From: Agrocybe praecox
Taxonomy: Eukaryota > Basidiomycota > Agaricomycetes > Agaricales > Agrocybaceae
NCBI GenBank assembly: GCA_964017145.1
Contig: OZ024845.1
Location: 310,001 to 374,000, forward strand
Direction of reading: 5' to 3'
Length of the DNA stretch: 64,000 bases
A program made the position numbers and the translations under genes. The first letter of the stretch is position 1, and every line of letters starts with the position of its first letter. This document shows positions 24,594 through 35,755 of this stretch, piece by piece. The notes under the pieces were generated by a model, which made no database searches, was not told the origin of the DNA, and saw only the letters and a program-made list of their open reading frames with translations.

Positions 24594-26065
24594 ATGCCGA
24601 ACACCATCTCAATTGATGACTTAGACACACAGCACATCGATTACTCTGGGAGCTGGCAAGTCTCTACTACTGGGTCGTCGAGGCAGTGGGAATCTTCGAC
24701 GCATACGACGACACAGTCTGGAGCAACTGCTACCTTTAGGTTTTCAGGTCAGGCTTTATATATATGAATTCATTGGAGCAAAGTAAGCTTACATTCCTTC
24801 TTCTACAAAAGGTTATCAAGTATGGATTTTTGCTACAACCCCCTCGGGCACAGGAAGCAACTTCATAGACGTTTCGATCGACGGTGGACCCGCAGTTTCT
24901 ATTTCAATGTCTTCCGGCGGTGATGCAGTTTATGACGTCCAGTACTTTCAATCCAACGTTTTGTCCGATTCTTTCCATCAACTGGTCGTGACAAACAAAG
25001 GGTCATCTGCTAACGGACATCCTCAGCCATTCGTTTTGGACAAATTAGAGTTCGTCACTGCTGCGAATAGCGTAACATGGCCAACGGCCAGCGATTTTCC
25101 ACTTTCCACTTCCAATGGGTCGTCATCCTCCTCCCCTGGATCCTCAACATCTTCTGGGTCATCCACTTCAGCTCCTGGGTCAGGCTCATCTTCTGGATCT
25201 ACTAACTTGCCGGGATCAAGCTCCTCCGGGACCACTCCTGGTTCAGGATCCAATTTGAGCCAAGCACAAGTTTCTGCTGGTTCTAACTCGCAAGTGCAGT
25301 CTAAGGAAAGCCCTTCAACCGCCACTTCGAGCTCTGCTACAAGCTCCAAATCGTCGGTGTCAACGACAAGCGCAAGTCTATTGCCAAACGTACCGACCTC
25401 TGTATCTGCGGGTACCTCTGTATCAACCTCACCATCTACCATTACAGCAACATCGACGGTAACCACCGTTTCAGAACCTGCGTTGGTGTCGAGCTCAAAG
25501 ACGCCAGTTGGGGCTATTGCCGGTGGTCTAATTGGAGCTTTGGCCTTTATAATCCTCATCCTCTCATACCTCCTTTGGCGCAGACGCCGACAAGCTAGGT
25601 TTAATGTAATTGATGACGGCGAGAAAGGTACGTGCTTGAACAAACTCCAAGGTCTTACTCCAAAATCTAATGGCTACTTACTTTATCCCACCAGGTCCAA
25701 AACGTTCTCCGCTAGCCCCGAATCCTTTCGTTCTCGACGAAGTTACAGAAGCTTCTGACCCCCATGGCATGCCAGGAAACCTACAATCACACAATCCTTT
25801 CAACGAAAAATCGGCCTATCAAAGCCAACTCCATCCTGTCTCTACAGAATCTTTACTACCTACCTCTGGAAATGCCAATGCTAACAGCTCGGACTATGAA
25901 GGCCCGTCCACATTGGTTTTGAATCATGCGGCTTCGGTAACAAACATTGCATCACCTTCCTCTATGTATATGAGAGGCGATAGTTTGAAATCCCCGTCGG
26001 TTAACGCTGACTTCGACAATGCCCCACCTCCCTCGTATACGCAGAAGTATGACATTGCCCAATAA
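24594..26065 (+). CDS. Ser/Thr-rich single-pass membrane protein (paralogue of the gene at 3-1090)
   Basis: Exons 24594-24747, 24812-25627 and 25695-26065 encode 446 residues; both introns are phase 1, at the same places as in the gene at the left edge. Residues 1 to about 145 form a beta-rich domain (SRQWESS, GYQVWIFAT, DSFHQLVVTNKG). A long Ser/Thr/Gly/Pro stalk follows (about 150-284), then one membrane helix at 285-307 (GAIAGGLIGALAFIILILSY) with RRRRQ on the cytoplasmic side, and a disordered cytoplasmic tail ending in PPPSYTQKYD. No classical signal peptide is visible from the ATG at 24594, so insertion may depend on the internal helix. Probably a glycosylated cell-surface or wall-sensing protein, like other fungal proteins with a SKG6-type helix; no function is established. 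Upstream in-frame codons lack an ATG. Confidence 0.85.
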
Positions 26066-26492
26066 TATTTCCTGTCTCATTTCTACACATGTTTATCTTA
26101 CACTCATCGGTACCATCTGCTTGCAAATTTATCACATTCGTTTTGGTTTTGATTAAATAACTTTCATGGGACTTCAGCAGTCTAGCCACGTAGAAGCTTT
26201 TCTACACTGATATACACCCAATTCCAGGTGAATTTATACTCGAGTCAGATATATATCTCTTATAACGGCTGCCTGGTATACTAGTGAAGACCTTCGTCCT
26301 TGATCATTGATCAAAGGTGGCCAGGTCTTTAATTGTTTGGTTTTAAGTAATTTAATAATTTCTTTAGCCGCACGTGAACGCTAAACGTTAGAATTTTGTT
26401 GCCTCTTGCTCTTGTAACTTGCAAGTTGCAGTACCATCTTTCTCTGGGCTTTCACTGGTCGCAAGAAAATTATTGAGCAAAGAATAGCCAAC
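26066..26492. other. Intergenic spacer
   Basis: About 430 bp, AT-rich, holding the 3' leader of the membrane-protein gene and the promoter of the F-box gene. No gene or repeat recognised. Confidence 0.35.
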
Positions 26493-28223
26493 ATGAGGCT
26501 GTCAGATCTTCCAGAAGAAATCCTGATCCTTATCACGTCCTTCATGCAACCCATCGATATTTTGACGTTAAGAAAGGTAATGATGAATTTCTATATCTAT
26601 TTTTCGACTAACAGGGTTCCATAGGTCTGCACCTCATTGTACAGTGCCACTAAATCGAGGATTGTATGGATCGAGGCATTAATGAGAGTATGCGACCAGG
26701 ACAACATTTTCCGACCGACGTTTACCATCTCAGATATGTCTAATTTCGATCTTGAGCACGCTGCAATGGGTCCCCATCGATTCTTGAACTATATGTATCG
26801 GCCAGAGCCCTCGAACGACGAAATTGAAATCGACTATGAAATTCAACCCACGATATGCTATCTGCTATTCGAGTCGCTCTCTGGTGACGATGCGGAAATC
26901 AGAGAGCTGTTTCTTGTTCCTGGTGGACGTTTTTTAGTTTCTCTTCATGAAGGGGCTGTCGCACTCTGGGATCTTGAAAACTATCTAAGCGCCGATCATT
27001 TTGGCCGCTATTTGGAACCACTTTCTTTTGATACCCCAAACGCAACTGCTTTGATCGAGCTCGAATGGATAATGGTCCACCCTACTCCTGACGGTCTTGG
27101 GTTACGAATTTACATTCACGCTGACGTCGTTGAAAATGCCATGTAAGCAAGTCAAACATCTAAAAAGAACAAGGAAGAAACAAAAGAGTCATTTAAAAAA
27201 AATTCTTCTCTAGTCCACTAGAACGATTTCTGATTTACGAAGTCTTTCCTAAATCCAACAATCCACGACTCCAAATACTTGCTACACTCGACATAGTTAC
27301 GGACATTTGCGGAACACCGTTTTATAGCATGTCGTTCAACCGACTGATTTTCCTCCATGGGAATGTACTGAAGATTTGGGATTATGTGACAGGTGCATGG
27401 GCTAGTTGGGTAGTAGATGAAGGCGTCGAGTTCAGCCAAGTCTGCAAAATATTTCTTCGAAAGTGACATTACTTACGACTTCTGTCAGATCATGGCAGCG
27501 GAATCATTCATAACGCTTCTCAACAAGACGGGTGCTTTCTTGTGGCCCATTCCTCGACTCTCTTCCTCGACACCCCTTTTCAGTGGCGATGACCCACAAG
27601 TCAAGAAAGCATCAATAAAATTGCTATATCCCACTTCTTCTGCACACGATATTACATCTTCCGAGGTTGATTTCGATTTCTATGGTGCGGGCGACTGGTA
27701 CACTGGCAGTCATCAACCGTACATTTTCGATTTGGTAGAGGATCGAAAGGACACATCTTTCGTCAAGCTCTGGCAATATGAAGTCATTGTCCCGGGAGAT
27801 GACCTGGAAAACGCGCAGTTACACCTTCGAACCGTCCATTCCTTCAATCCTAATACCTGGGCGCAAGTGGCCCTCGGTTCCTACTCAGTCACTGATCAGC
27901 ACTTAATTGCGTGGGCCACTCATTCCGATTCTGAAAGAGAAATACAGGTCATGGAATTTGCATATTCAAGCCCAAATGATGCAGACGAATTAGGAGTCGC
28001 AAATACATCCCCGCTGACCACGTTTCGAAATATATACGAGATTGAAAGCTACTCCACGGCGTCCGAAACATTGTGCGCCAGCTCGGGAAGGTTGGCTTGG
28101 ATTGACGAGGGAGAAAATGCTGTGTACATCCTGGATCTGCTTGACAGGTCAAACCAGAGAGTGAAAAGTTCGTTTTACCAATGCCTTTCGTATTTATTCC
28201 TGATGCTAATTACCTGTAATTAA
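26493..28223 (+). CDS. F-box protein
   Basis: Exons 26493-26576, 26625-27142, 27214-27439 and 27489-28223 give 520 residues. The N terminus MRLSDLPEEILILITSFMQP leads into DILTLRK, VCTSLYSATKS and WIEAL, a clear F-box, the module that binds SKP1 in SCF ubiquitin ligases. The rest has scattered WD-like phrases (GGRFLVSLHEGAVALWDLEN; NRLIFLHGNVLKIWDY; GRLAWIDEGENAVYILDL), suggesting a degenerate beta-propeller for substrate binding, a common layout in Agaricomycete F-box families. The last exon is taken to the stop at 28223; a weak alternative donor near 28167 could change the final residues. Large F-box families are typical of mushroom genomes, and the substrate cannot be guessed. Confidence 0.8.
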
Positions 28224-28493
28224 TAGAAGTCATACGATTCTGAGAACAGATATTCATATCGGAAATCGATTCTTTTTTTTTTTTTTTTTTTTTGTTAATA
28301 CCAAGATGTACGTATTTAGATATCTAAGTGGATATGGAAAAACCGGCGAGGCAAAGTGTCGCCATGCACTGGACGGATTTCTCCGTGTTTCGGAAATTGA
28401 TCTGAGTGCTTTCCTATCAAGAGTGCTGTACTCTGATACGAGTCCACGTTCATGAGCAATTGTCAAAATAATATAATTAGTGGGTAGGCAAGC

Positions 28494-29334
28494 TTACTGG
28501 ATGAACCACCTTCCATCATTGGCGACGCAGTTTCCTCCATGGGCGTTCTGGGTAGCCTGGCAGTTCGGCGCGACGAAATCAATAACAGCTGCCTAAAGTG
28601 AACGAGTTAGTCAAAGTTGCAACCACTTTACTTGACTAGAGAGGTTAACAATTATCTTACAAAGTCGTTGCGGCAGTAGTTCAGGGATGTCGTGGCTTGG
28701 TTCAAGAAGAAGGTGGTGCAACTGGCGAAGCTCAATGACAAGATGTTGGTAGAGTTAGACTGGTATTGTGTCGTTAAGGTCGAATTGTCAGGCATGATCG
28801 AATGAATTACTTACACCATTTCCAACGGTAAATATGGGGGCTAGGTTAACATAGGCAGCAAGTCAAAAATAAAACAATTTAAAGGGGTGCTTTTCCTCAC
28901 CAACGTTCTGACTGTCGAACCGTAAAGCGTCAGCAATGATGTGACACTCATTTGGGTCAGGACCTCCGCCAGCCGGTAGGAAGCAGTTGGTGGTACCTAA
29001 TAGCATCATAAATGTAAAATCAACTCTCTATAACTTGAATTATATCCATAAAAAATCTTACAGGTTGCTCCGCAGACATTGGGGGATTGGCGAGCTTCAA
29101 GGCCATTATGCTTCACAACACTTTCACAGGTAATGTACTCAAGTTTCACGTCCTTGTTGGCACCGATGAATTGGGTCGACGTGACGGTTTGAGTACCCTT
29201 GCATATGGTTTCTAGAAGCAAGCATAAATATGACGACAAAAAAGTTCAAAAGACGACTCACCTGGCACGACAGGGGTGGCTAGAGCCATGCCAGCAACGA
29301 GAAAAGTGGTCAAGACGAAGGTGGGGAAGAACAT
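28494..29334 (-). CDS. Secreted cysteine-rich protein (180 aa)
   Basis: Six exons on the minus strand: 29334-29262, 29211-29062, 28996-28901, 28840-28815, 28759-28661, 28592-28494. The N terminus MFFPTFVLTTFLVAGMALA is a good signal peptide, cleaved before TPVVP. The mature part has about ten cysteines, in ETICKG, YITCES, NVCGATCTTNCFLP, DPNECHIIAD, FASCTTFF, NYCRND, APNCQA and GGNCVA, so a disulfide-stabilised extracellular protein. The ending GRWFIQ is followed directly by the stop. Similar uncharacterised small secreted proteins occur in agarics; no enzymatic motif is present. The 26-nt fourth exon is short but has good splice sites and keeps the frame. A poly-T run (about 28267-28291) lies downstream, between this gene and the convergent F-box gene. 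Confidence 0.85.
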
Positions 29335-29696
29335 ATTGCAAAAGCTGATGTTTCTGGTGAAAAGAGGCTGTCTAGTGTTGCTTTTATACACCGCCTAAGT
29401 GCTATTTTGCCATCTATGAGCCAGCAGAAACTTGTACACGGTGGGGATTTCGTACCTTCTTTACGTTGACAATAATCATACGTGCGTATCAGCGAATATC
29501 AGAACGCGTCCTGTAAGTCTTCTGCGGCTTCTTATTTTGTTTTTCTTCCACCGAGAACGGACCAGGGAGGGCGAGAGCATCATTCCTGCCGTTGGCCATT
29601 TCAAAATTAGACGAAACTATGACATAGTATAGAGTAAAACAGAAAGGTATGAGTCGATATTAGTACACTTAATATACATATATTAGTTAATTGATT
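29335..29696. other. Intergenic spacer
   Basis: About 360 bp between the secreted-protein start and the methyltransferase stop. It should contain the promoter of the former and the 3' end of the latter. No further feature recognised. Confidence 0.35.
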
Positions 29697-30632
29697 TGCT
29701 TCTCCCTATCGGTTAGAGGAACATACTGTACACAAATCAGAATTTTGGAATGTTCGAAAAACATAGGACACACTCACACGAACGCCCATCACTTCTTCTT
29801 TATGAATTTTTCCATTTTCGTCCTTGTCAATATGTTCGATGTTCTGCATAAATGTGCCTACGGGGATGAACATTCTTCCCCCTTTCGCCAGCTGGTCTAT
29901 CAAAGCCTGGGGCACCTTTGGAGCAGCCGCTCCGACATGGATTGCATCGTAAGGACCTGTTTTATTTTAGAAAGCGATTGAGATATAGTGAAATGGCACT
30001 TTACCGGCCTCAGGAAAACCAAGTCGTCCATCCCCTGTAATCATCACTATTTCACCCTTCTTCATTGCCTCGCCTCTGCCATCTTTCTTCAGGTTGGCAA
30101 TCGAATTTTGGACCAGCTCAGGGATATGATCTATCCCCACCACTTTGCCGCCTGGACTAACAAGCTCATGTAGAACAGCTACAAGATATCCAGATCCGCT
30201 GCCTACGTCGAGGACTGTAGCGCCAGGGCGCAGATATGGCAAAAGATGCTGTGAAGCATATGCATGCTACAGTATAATGAATGAGTCACCGAAATAATTT
30301 CATACATTTTTTTCGGGACCCACCATATGAGGGGCGCTGATTGTCGCCCCGTGTCCGATCACCCTGATAGTTTGCTCGCCTTAGATTAAGCTTCATTAAG
30401 CGCCCTTGCAAAATTTACGCAACTGAGGAGAGTCTTCGTAAGATTCCTCCGTGTGTGGGACATAGTTTGCGCGATCCACCGCATTCATAGCCTGCAGGAC
30501 GTCCATAAGCCCAAAATCGTTGATTGATATGAATTCCTTTACCTTTACAACTTTCTCTGAATGAATGATTCCACTTGACTTTAGGTTCATAATAAGTTGA
30601 GCATTAGAATGTCCACTGCATCGCCAGGCCAT
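29697..30632 (-). CDS. PCMT1: Protein-L-isoaspartate O-methyltransferase
   Basis: Six exons: 30632-30543, 30491-30419, 30379-30324, 30266-30005, 29956-29778, 29735-29697, giving 232 residues, the usual length. The enzyme transfers a methyl group from S-adenosylmethionine to L-isoaspartyl residues in aged proteins, starting their repair in the cytosol. Family signatures are intact: [13 protein letters not shown] before the SAM fold, motif [12 protein letters not shown] at about 91-101, [27 protein letters not shown], and the C-terminal [12 protein letters not shown]. The second donor was placed at C|GTAAAT rather than at the preceding CA|GTTGCG because only this keeps the frame into the GATISAPH exon. 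It lies head to tail with the RRM gene upstream on the same strand. Confidence 0.96.
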
Positions 30633-31027
30633 AGCTAGGTGCTTCGTAGGTGTCAGAGATAACTCTTTATCTTGAGGGTTTCAATCAACTAGGCCTAACG
30701 TTATATTAATAACTCTGTGCCCCTAACCCGAACTCTGGGCATGTGACATTGAACACGTTGTCTTTGAGACTGGGAGACTTGCGAAAACAGCAGCGCGTTT
30801 TTAATTCAGAATCACAAACAGTTACAGGATAAAGTATTTGACGCAAAAGTTCAAGTCAGAGAGAGGGGAGGGTATTTCGCAATATCGACTACTATTCGAG
30901 ATTCAGTTTCGTATTCTTGAGAATAAAACTACAGAAACAAAAAATGAGACTCCAAGAAGAGAAATTGAATGGCCGTTAGTAGAGAAGTGAACATATTAAG
31001 GCCGCCATAGGTAGAGATACTTCTTGA
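30633..31027. other. Intergenic spacer
   Basis: About 395 bp between two genes on the minus strand. It should carry the 3' leader of the RRM gene and the promoter of the methyltransferase gene. Nothing else recognised. Confidence 0.35.
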
Positions 31028-33478
31028 TTAGACAACATCGGATTGCATGGGAGCAACCTGTCCGCCTTTGGCAGCGGAAGGTGTGAATGTGTGCCAACGG
31101 TCATTGAAGCGAACGTCTAAAACATAAGTGAGCATGGAAGCATATAGAATTTCTTGAGCGGCATACCCAAAGGCCTTCCACCGTACATATATTGTTGGAA
31201 TTTAGCTAGAAATATATGAGCGTCAAGATAATGAAGCTGAAATAATAAAGCACACCAATGGCAGTCTCAGCTTCAGCAGTCTGAGCAAATTGGACCACAC
31301 CGCATCCTTTAGAGCGGGTGCCATCAAAGAGAATTTCGGCCAATTCGACTTGACCGGTGGTCTCGAACAACTCCACCAAATCCTCGTTGGCAGTAGACCA
31401 TGGCAGCTATTAAAATTGCAAAGGAGTCAGTGACAAAAGAAAAGAAAAGAAAATAAGCACAAAAGACACCTACATTCCGAACCATAATCTGCTGGCTGGG
31501 CTCGCCATCAGCATAAGCAGGACCAGCGTAGGCGTTGGGTGCCCTAGCGGGGTAATCATGACCCCTCAAACCAGGACCACCGGAGACTCCAGCAGCACCC
31601 TGTTCGGGGCCAGGATAGTCGGCGTACAAATCCTGATCAGAGAAATCGCGACCACCTGGTCCCTGGAAGCTACTACGGAAGTTACCACGAGGTGCGCCAC
31701 GAATCCCGCGCAGTCCTCGCGGAGCACCGCGGAAACCACCACGGAAACCCCCGCCAGAAAGTCCAGCATAACGATCCTAATAGCGTGGAGGACTAGTTAA
31801 GTGTTTGATTTGTGTGATGATAAGGTTGATGAACCCACCTCCCGAACTTCAAGTGTGCGGCCGTACCAGTCAAATCCATGGTACATGCCTATAAAGACAA
31901 GATCAAAGATGGAAAATGCTATCAGGTAGTAAACTTACTGATAGCTTGCTGGGCATCTTTAGGTGTCTCAAAGACGACAGTTCCGGATCCCTTGGGTCTT
32001 CCATCGGCGCCTATGTTGATATCAGCACGTATGATGTTGCCGGCAGTACGGAACAGATCCTTCAAATCTTGCCAGCCAGCTTGGTAAGGCAGCTAAATTA
32101 TTTGGATTAAATATCGCGTTTGCTACCGACTCAAATCGAGTACATACGTTCCCAACATAAAGTTGGTTGCCTGGGTTGTTGTGGGTACCAAAGTAATTGT
32201 GGGAAGGAGGACGGGGAGGAGGAGCCGCATTAAGGCCTTGTCCAGCCATAGCCATCCCGATTTTACCTGGAACAGGCGTAGCTCCAAACCTCGCTTCATT
32301 TTCGCGGTCCTATATTTTATTGGCAAACTACTTCGGATAGGAAGAGAAATACCACTTACCTCGCGAATAAAGACTGGACGTCCGAGCATTGGCTGCTCCG
32401 ACAATTCGCGGATGGCACGTTGAGCATCTTCAGAAGACGCAAACTCCACAATTCTGAGATATAAAGGGGTGATGAGTGAGTTTTCAATCATCAAGTGAAA
32501 ACTTACCCGCATCCTTTAGAAACGCCAGTGGGAGTGACGAGTACTTCGGCGAAGAGAACCTCACCAGCTGCCAACCAAAAACTCCCATCAATATCCTCTC
32601 AACGACTCGACCATTCCATCAGACAAAAAAATTTAAAAAGGGCTCTCCACAACATCGTCTCTCAATCCTCCCCATTCACGTCTACTCCAGTTCATCGGAG
32701 AGGCCTGCTGAAAATCCATAACGGACTGAGAAACTCGCACAACACGCGCCATAACAATAAAACTGCCCCATGCCCATGCACCCCAAACAATATCAAAAAG
32801 GCTAAAATTCCCCCACCCACCTCCCCGCATGAATTCCATTAGATCACGATACTTGACGTCGTAACTCAGGTTGCCAACGTAAACTCGGTTTTCTCGCTTG
32901 CTGATCTTGGCAAATTCAACTGCTTCTTCATGGTCGGCGTTCATTGGGCCTCCTAGGGAACGTGCAAAGGTGTCTGGTTTACGTTCTCGACTACGAGACC
33001 TGGGACTCCTTGACCTAGTACGGCTTCGAGAACGAGGAGTTCGAGAGCGTCTGCGGCGTCGCGGAGAAGCCGAGCGCCTCCTCGAGCGAGAGCGCGAACG
33101 AGACCTGGAGCGTCTGCGACGCTGAAAGAGAGAACTATCAGTATCTTGAAGTATTAAAAATAGCGGAAACCCATAATTACATCGTTCCTCCTCTCAGGCT
33201 CCCAGTGGTCGCCCACTCTTGGTCGCGGGCGTCCTAAACATTGTTATACCAAATATCGCTGTGTTATGGCATGCATGCTCACCGGAATCACGTCTATCAC
33301 CACGGTCGCGGTCCCTCTCTTTGTCGCGGTCACGCCTGTCTCTGTCGCGGTCGTAGTCGCGATCCCGAGGGTCCCTATCCTTTTCACGGTCATAATCACG
33401 ATCACGACCATTGCCGCCGTTTGTGGGAGGTACAATGTCTTTGTCGTCATTTTCGTCTCTCTTCATGTCGACATCCAT
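31028..33478 (-). CDS. Three-RRM SR-like mRNP protein, Gbp2/Hrb1 type
   Basis: Twelve exons: 33478-33283, 33233-33181, 33121-32821, 32567-32507, 32453-32360, 32309-32148, 32092-31939, 31888-31839, 31776-31474, 31406-31256, 31205-31167, 31116-31028, giving 550 residues. The N terminus is an Arg/Asp repeat region followed by an Arg/Ser-rich stretch (about 85-130). RRM1 starts at NRVYVGNLSYDVKYRDLMEF, RRM2 at QLYVGNLPYQAGW (about 284-357), an RGG-like Gly/Arg region follows (about 358-400), and RRM3 starts at QIMVRNLPWST (about 453-530). Domain order and the C-terminal third RRM match yeast Gbp2 and Hrb1, shuttling SR-like proteins linked to the TREX complex and nuclear mRNA surveillance and export. 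Intron 3 (32820-32568, 253 nt) is about four times the local norm. The gene is divergent from the MAM33 gene. Confidence 0.93.
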
Positions 33479-34686
33479 GATGAGCAGAAATTTCCAGAGG
33501 TATCGGAAAGAAGGAGTCCAAAGGTTTGAGAGAAGTAAAACTTGGTGAGTCAGAAAGAGAGAGTGCCTCATATATTTTTGTGGGCATTCGTATGCAAAAT
33601 CGGATGTTGGATAATTTAATCTCCGCTTCAACCTTTCTTCGTTTCCTTTTAAATTCCCTTTCGATTGCCCAACGAGCGAGTCCTGGACACGGGTGATATA
33701 AGGTGATATACGATGTACAATAGATTCCTGAGATGATAAAAGTACCCAGATCAGGAATTTGTTCCTTGTTAGGCAATGGAATGTGTAGTAGGCCTTGAGA
33801 AAACAAAAGTGTAATTATCAATTGTCCTCCCTTGATGGTCTGGGCTAGAAATTTTTGTAATATGGGATTGCTTTAAATTTTTCTTAACATCTGAAAAAGT
33901 GCTGGGTCATGAAGAGGCTTGCCATGCCTTCGACAGTTTTAAGTTGACTCCTCGTGGCCAAGTTAGATTAGACAGAATCCTGATTCCTGGAACCTTGCCG
34001 GCCAACTACTTCTTTCAAGATGAATCTCCAAAATCCAACTGCATTAGCTAAAACGAACCCTGCCTCTTGCTCTCTTTACCTACACTAGAAATATTGGCCC
34101 CAAGATTGATACGGTAGAAGATGAAAATAGCTCCAAAAGAAATTGTATACCGTGGCCTTATGTACAACGTTAGTAGGGTGCTAAAATTTTAGCAAAATAA
34201 CGTTCCATGGTATAGCAATAGCATTTCATAAAATAACACATACTAAGACCCTTCTCAGTATGTATGATATTTAATTATTGAAGGAGGGAGCCTGGAGGAG
34301 CGTCGAGGGACGTTGAATGCGAGTCAGGACCGAGGCCGAGAGTCAACATGGTGGGACGGTTGCTATAATCGGCATGTGCGGCATACATTACCACATATAG
34401 GTTTTTTCAACAAGAAGACCTGTTCCACTTCGTGTCCAGGGAGTTAAGTATTTCATCAATTTTATTGACTTAGAAGCCATTAGGTGCTCAAGCGCTCAAG
34501 CTCAAGAGTTCCACTGATTGAAATTTGAGTCGGATTGGATTTTGGTTTCCAATATCTTACCAGACAGACATGCTTTGGTTCAGAGACCGCCGCCAAACAA
34601 TGAATGCTGTTCAACGCGTGACGTCTCGGTTTTTTTGCAGTTCTGTTCCACTCATTTCTACGCCTTTCGCACCTAAATCCCTCAAA
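33479..34686. other. Divergent promoter region between the RRM gene and MAM33
   Basis: About 1.2 kb separating two genes transcribed away from each other. No third gene is supported. Open frames here are short and without motif. The MAM33 frame stays open upstream to 34525, but the ATG at 34687 in CAAAATGTC is preferred as the start because it opens a typical mitochondrial presequence. Confidence 0.4.
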
Positions 34687-35755
34687 ATGTCTGCTTTCGC
34701 CGCTCTTCGCAACGTTGCACGCGTCGCTAGCCCTGCCAGACTCGTGTCTGGAATGAGGGTCTCAATGGTGTCTTCCATTGCAAGGCCTATGGTCGTCAAA
34801 GCTGCTGGTGTCAGAACTTTCTCTGCCAGCAGTGCCAGACTTGGAAGTGGAACTAGTACGTGGAATAAAAGTACTGGAGGATTTAAGGACTTACGCTAAT
34901 GTCTTTCACTATAGCCGACATCTCTCTCTCCCAAAAGCTGCAAGAAGAACTCAAATATGAGCAAGAAGCTATTGCTGAGACCGCGAATGTCACTCCCGAT
35001 TTTTTGAAGTCTTTCTTAGAGCAGGGAGTCTGGTCGGTACGGGTATACGTCCCATTCACAGATTGAGTTATGTCTGAAAGTCATCGTGCTACAGATTAAC
35101 GATGTCCGTGGAAATGACGAAGTAACTCTCACCCGCAAATTCGGTGACGAAAAGTCAGTCCACGAAGCGTAGCGCATGACCAAATGGCTGACTGCCCGCT
35201 TAGCATCCGCATTATGTTCTCTATCGCCGACATTCAGTCAGAAGAAGAATTCGACGAACCCGACGCTGAGGGTGAAGAGTCAGAACCTCCCATATTTCCT
35301 CTCCGTGCCTCGCTCTCTATCACCAAGGTTCGTTTGTTAATAATATGGTAGAAATTTTCTCTGTTAATTCGCACCATACAGTCAAATGGCCCTGGTGCCT
35401 TGAACATTGACATGGTTTGCCAGGAGGGCACCCTCGTCATCGAGAACATATCTTACTATGACGATGCTAAGCTTGGAACAGAACTCACTGCCGATGCTGA
35501 CTGGAACAGGCGAGGACTGTACATTGGTCCTCAGGTAAGGCATTTTTTCCCTTCTGTTCCTGGCAACTTCACTTAGCGTTTCGTCTTCAGTTCGACACTT
35601 TAGACGTTGGTGTCCAGGACGAATTCGAGAAATATCTCCAGGAACGTGGCGTCAACGAGACTGTTGCTTCCTTCATCCCTGAATACGCTGCATACAAGGA
35701 GCAACAGGAATACGTCAAGTGGTTGGGTAAAGTCAAGAGCTTCATCGACCTCTGA
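34687..35755 (+). CDS. MAM33: Mitochondrial matrix acidic protein, MAM33/p32 family
   Basis: Six exons: 34687-34855, 34915-35036, 35095-35153, 35204-35327, 35382-35534, 35591-35755, giving 263 residues. The first 50 or so residues (MSAFAALRNVARVASPARLV, later RTFSASSARLGSG) form an Arg/Ser-rich mitochondrial presequence with a typical cleavage region. The mature part begins with the p32 helix LQEELKYEQE, runs through an acidic loop (EEEFDEPDAEGEESE), and ends with the family C terminus EYAAYKEQQEYVKWLGKVKS. Members form a doughnut-shaped trimer in the matrix and assist mitochondrial translation and respiratory complex biogenesis. All splice junctions are phase-consistent. Confidence 0.96.

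Noticed and set aside
25023..25643. 206-codon frame on the minus strand
   Set aside because: It is antisense to the Ser/Thr-rich stalk of the membrane protein at 24594; low-complexity codons open the opposite frame.
33241..33529. Plus-strand hydrophobic frames
   Set aside because: Antisense to the Arg/Asp repeat exon of the Gbp2-like gene; reverse reading of GAC/CGN codons gives Val/Ile-rich peptides.
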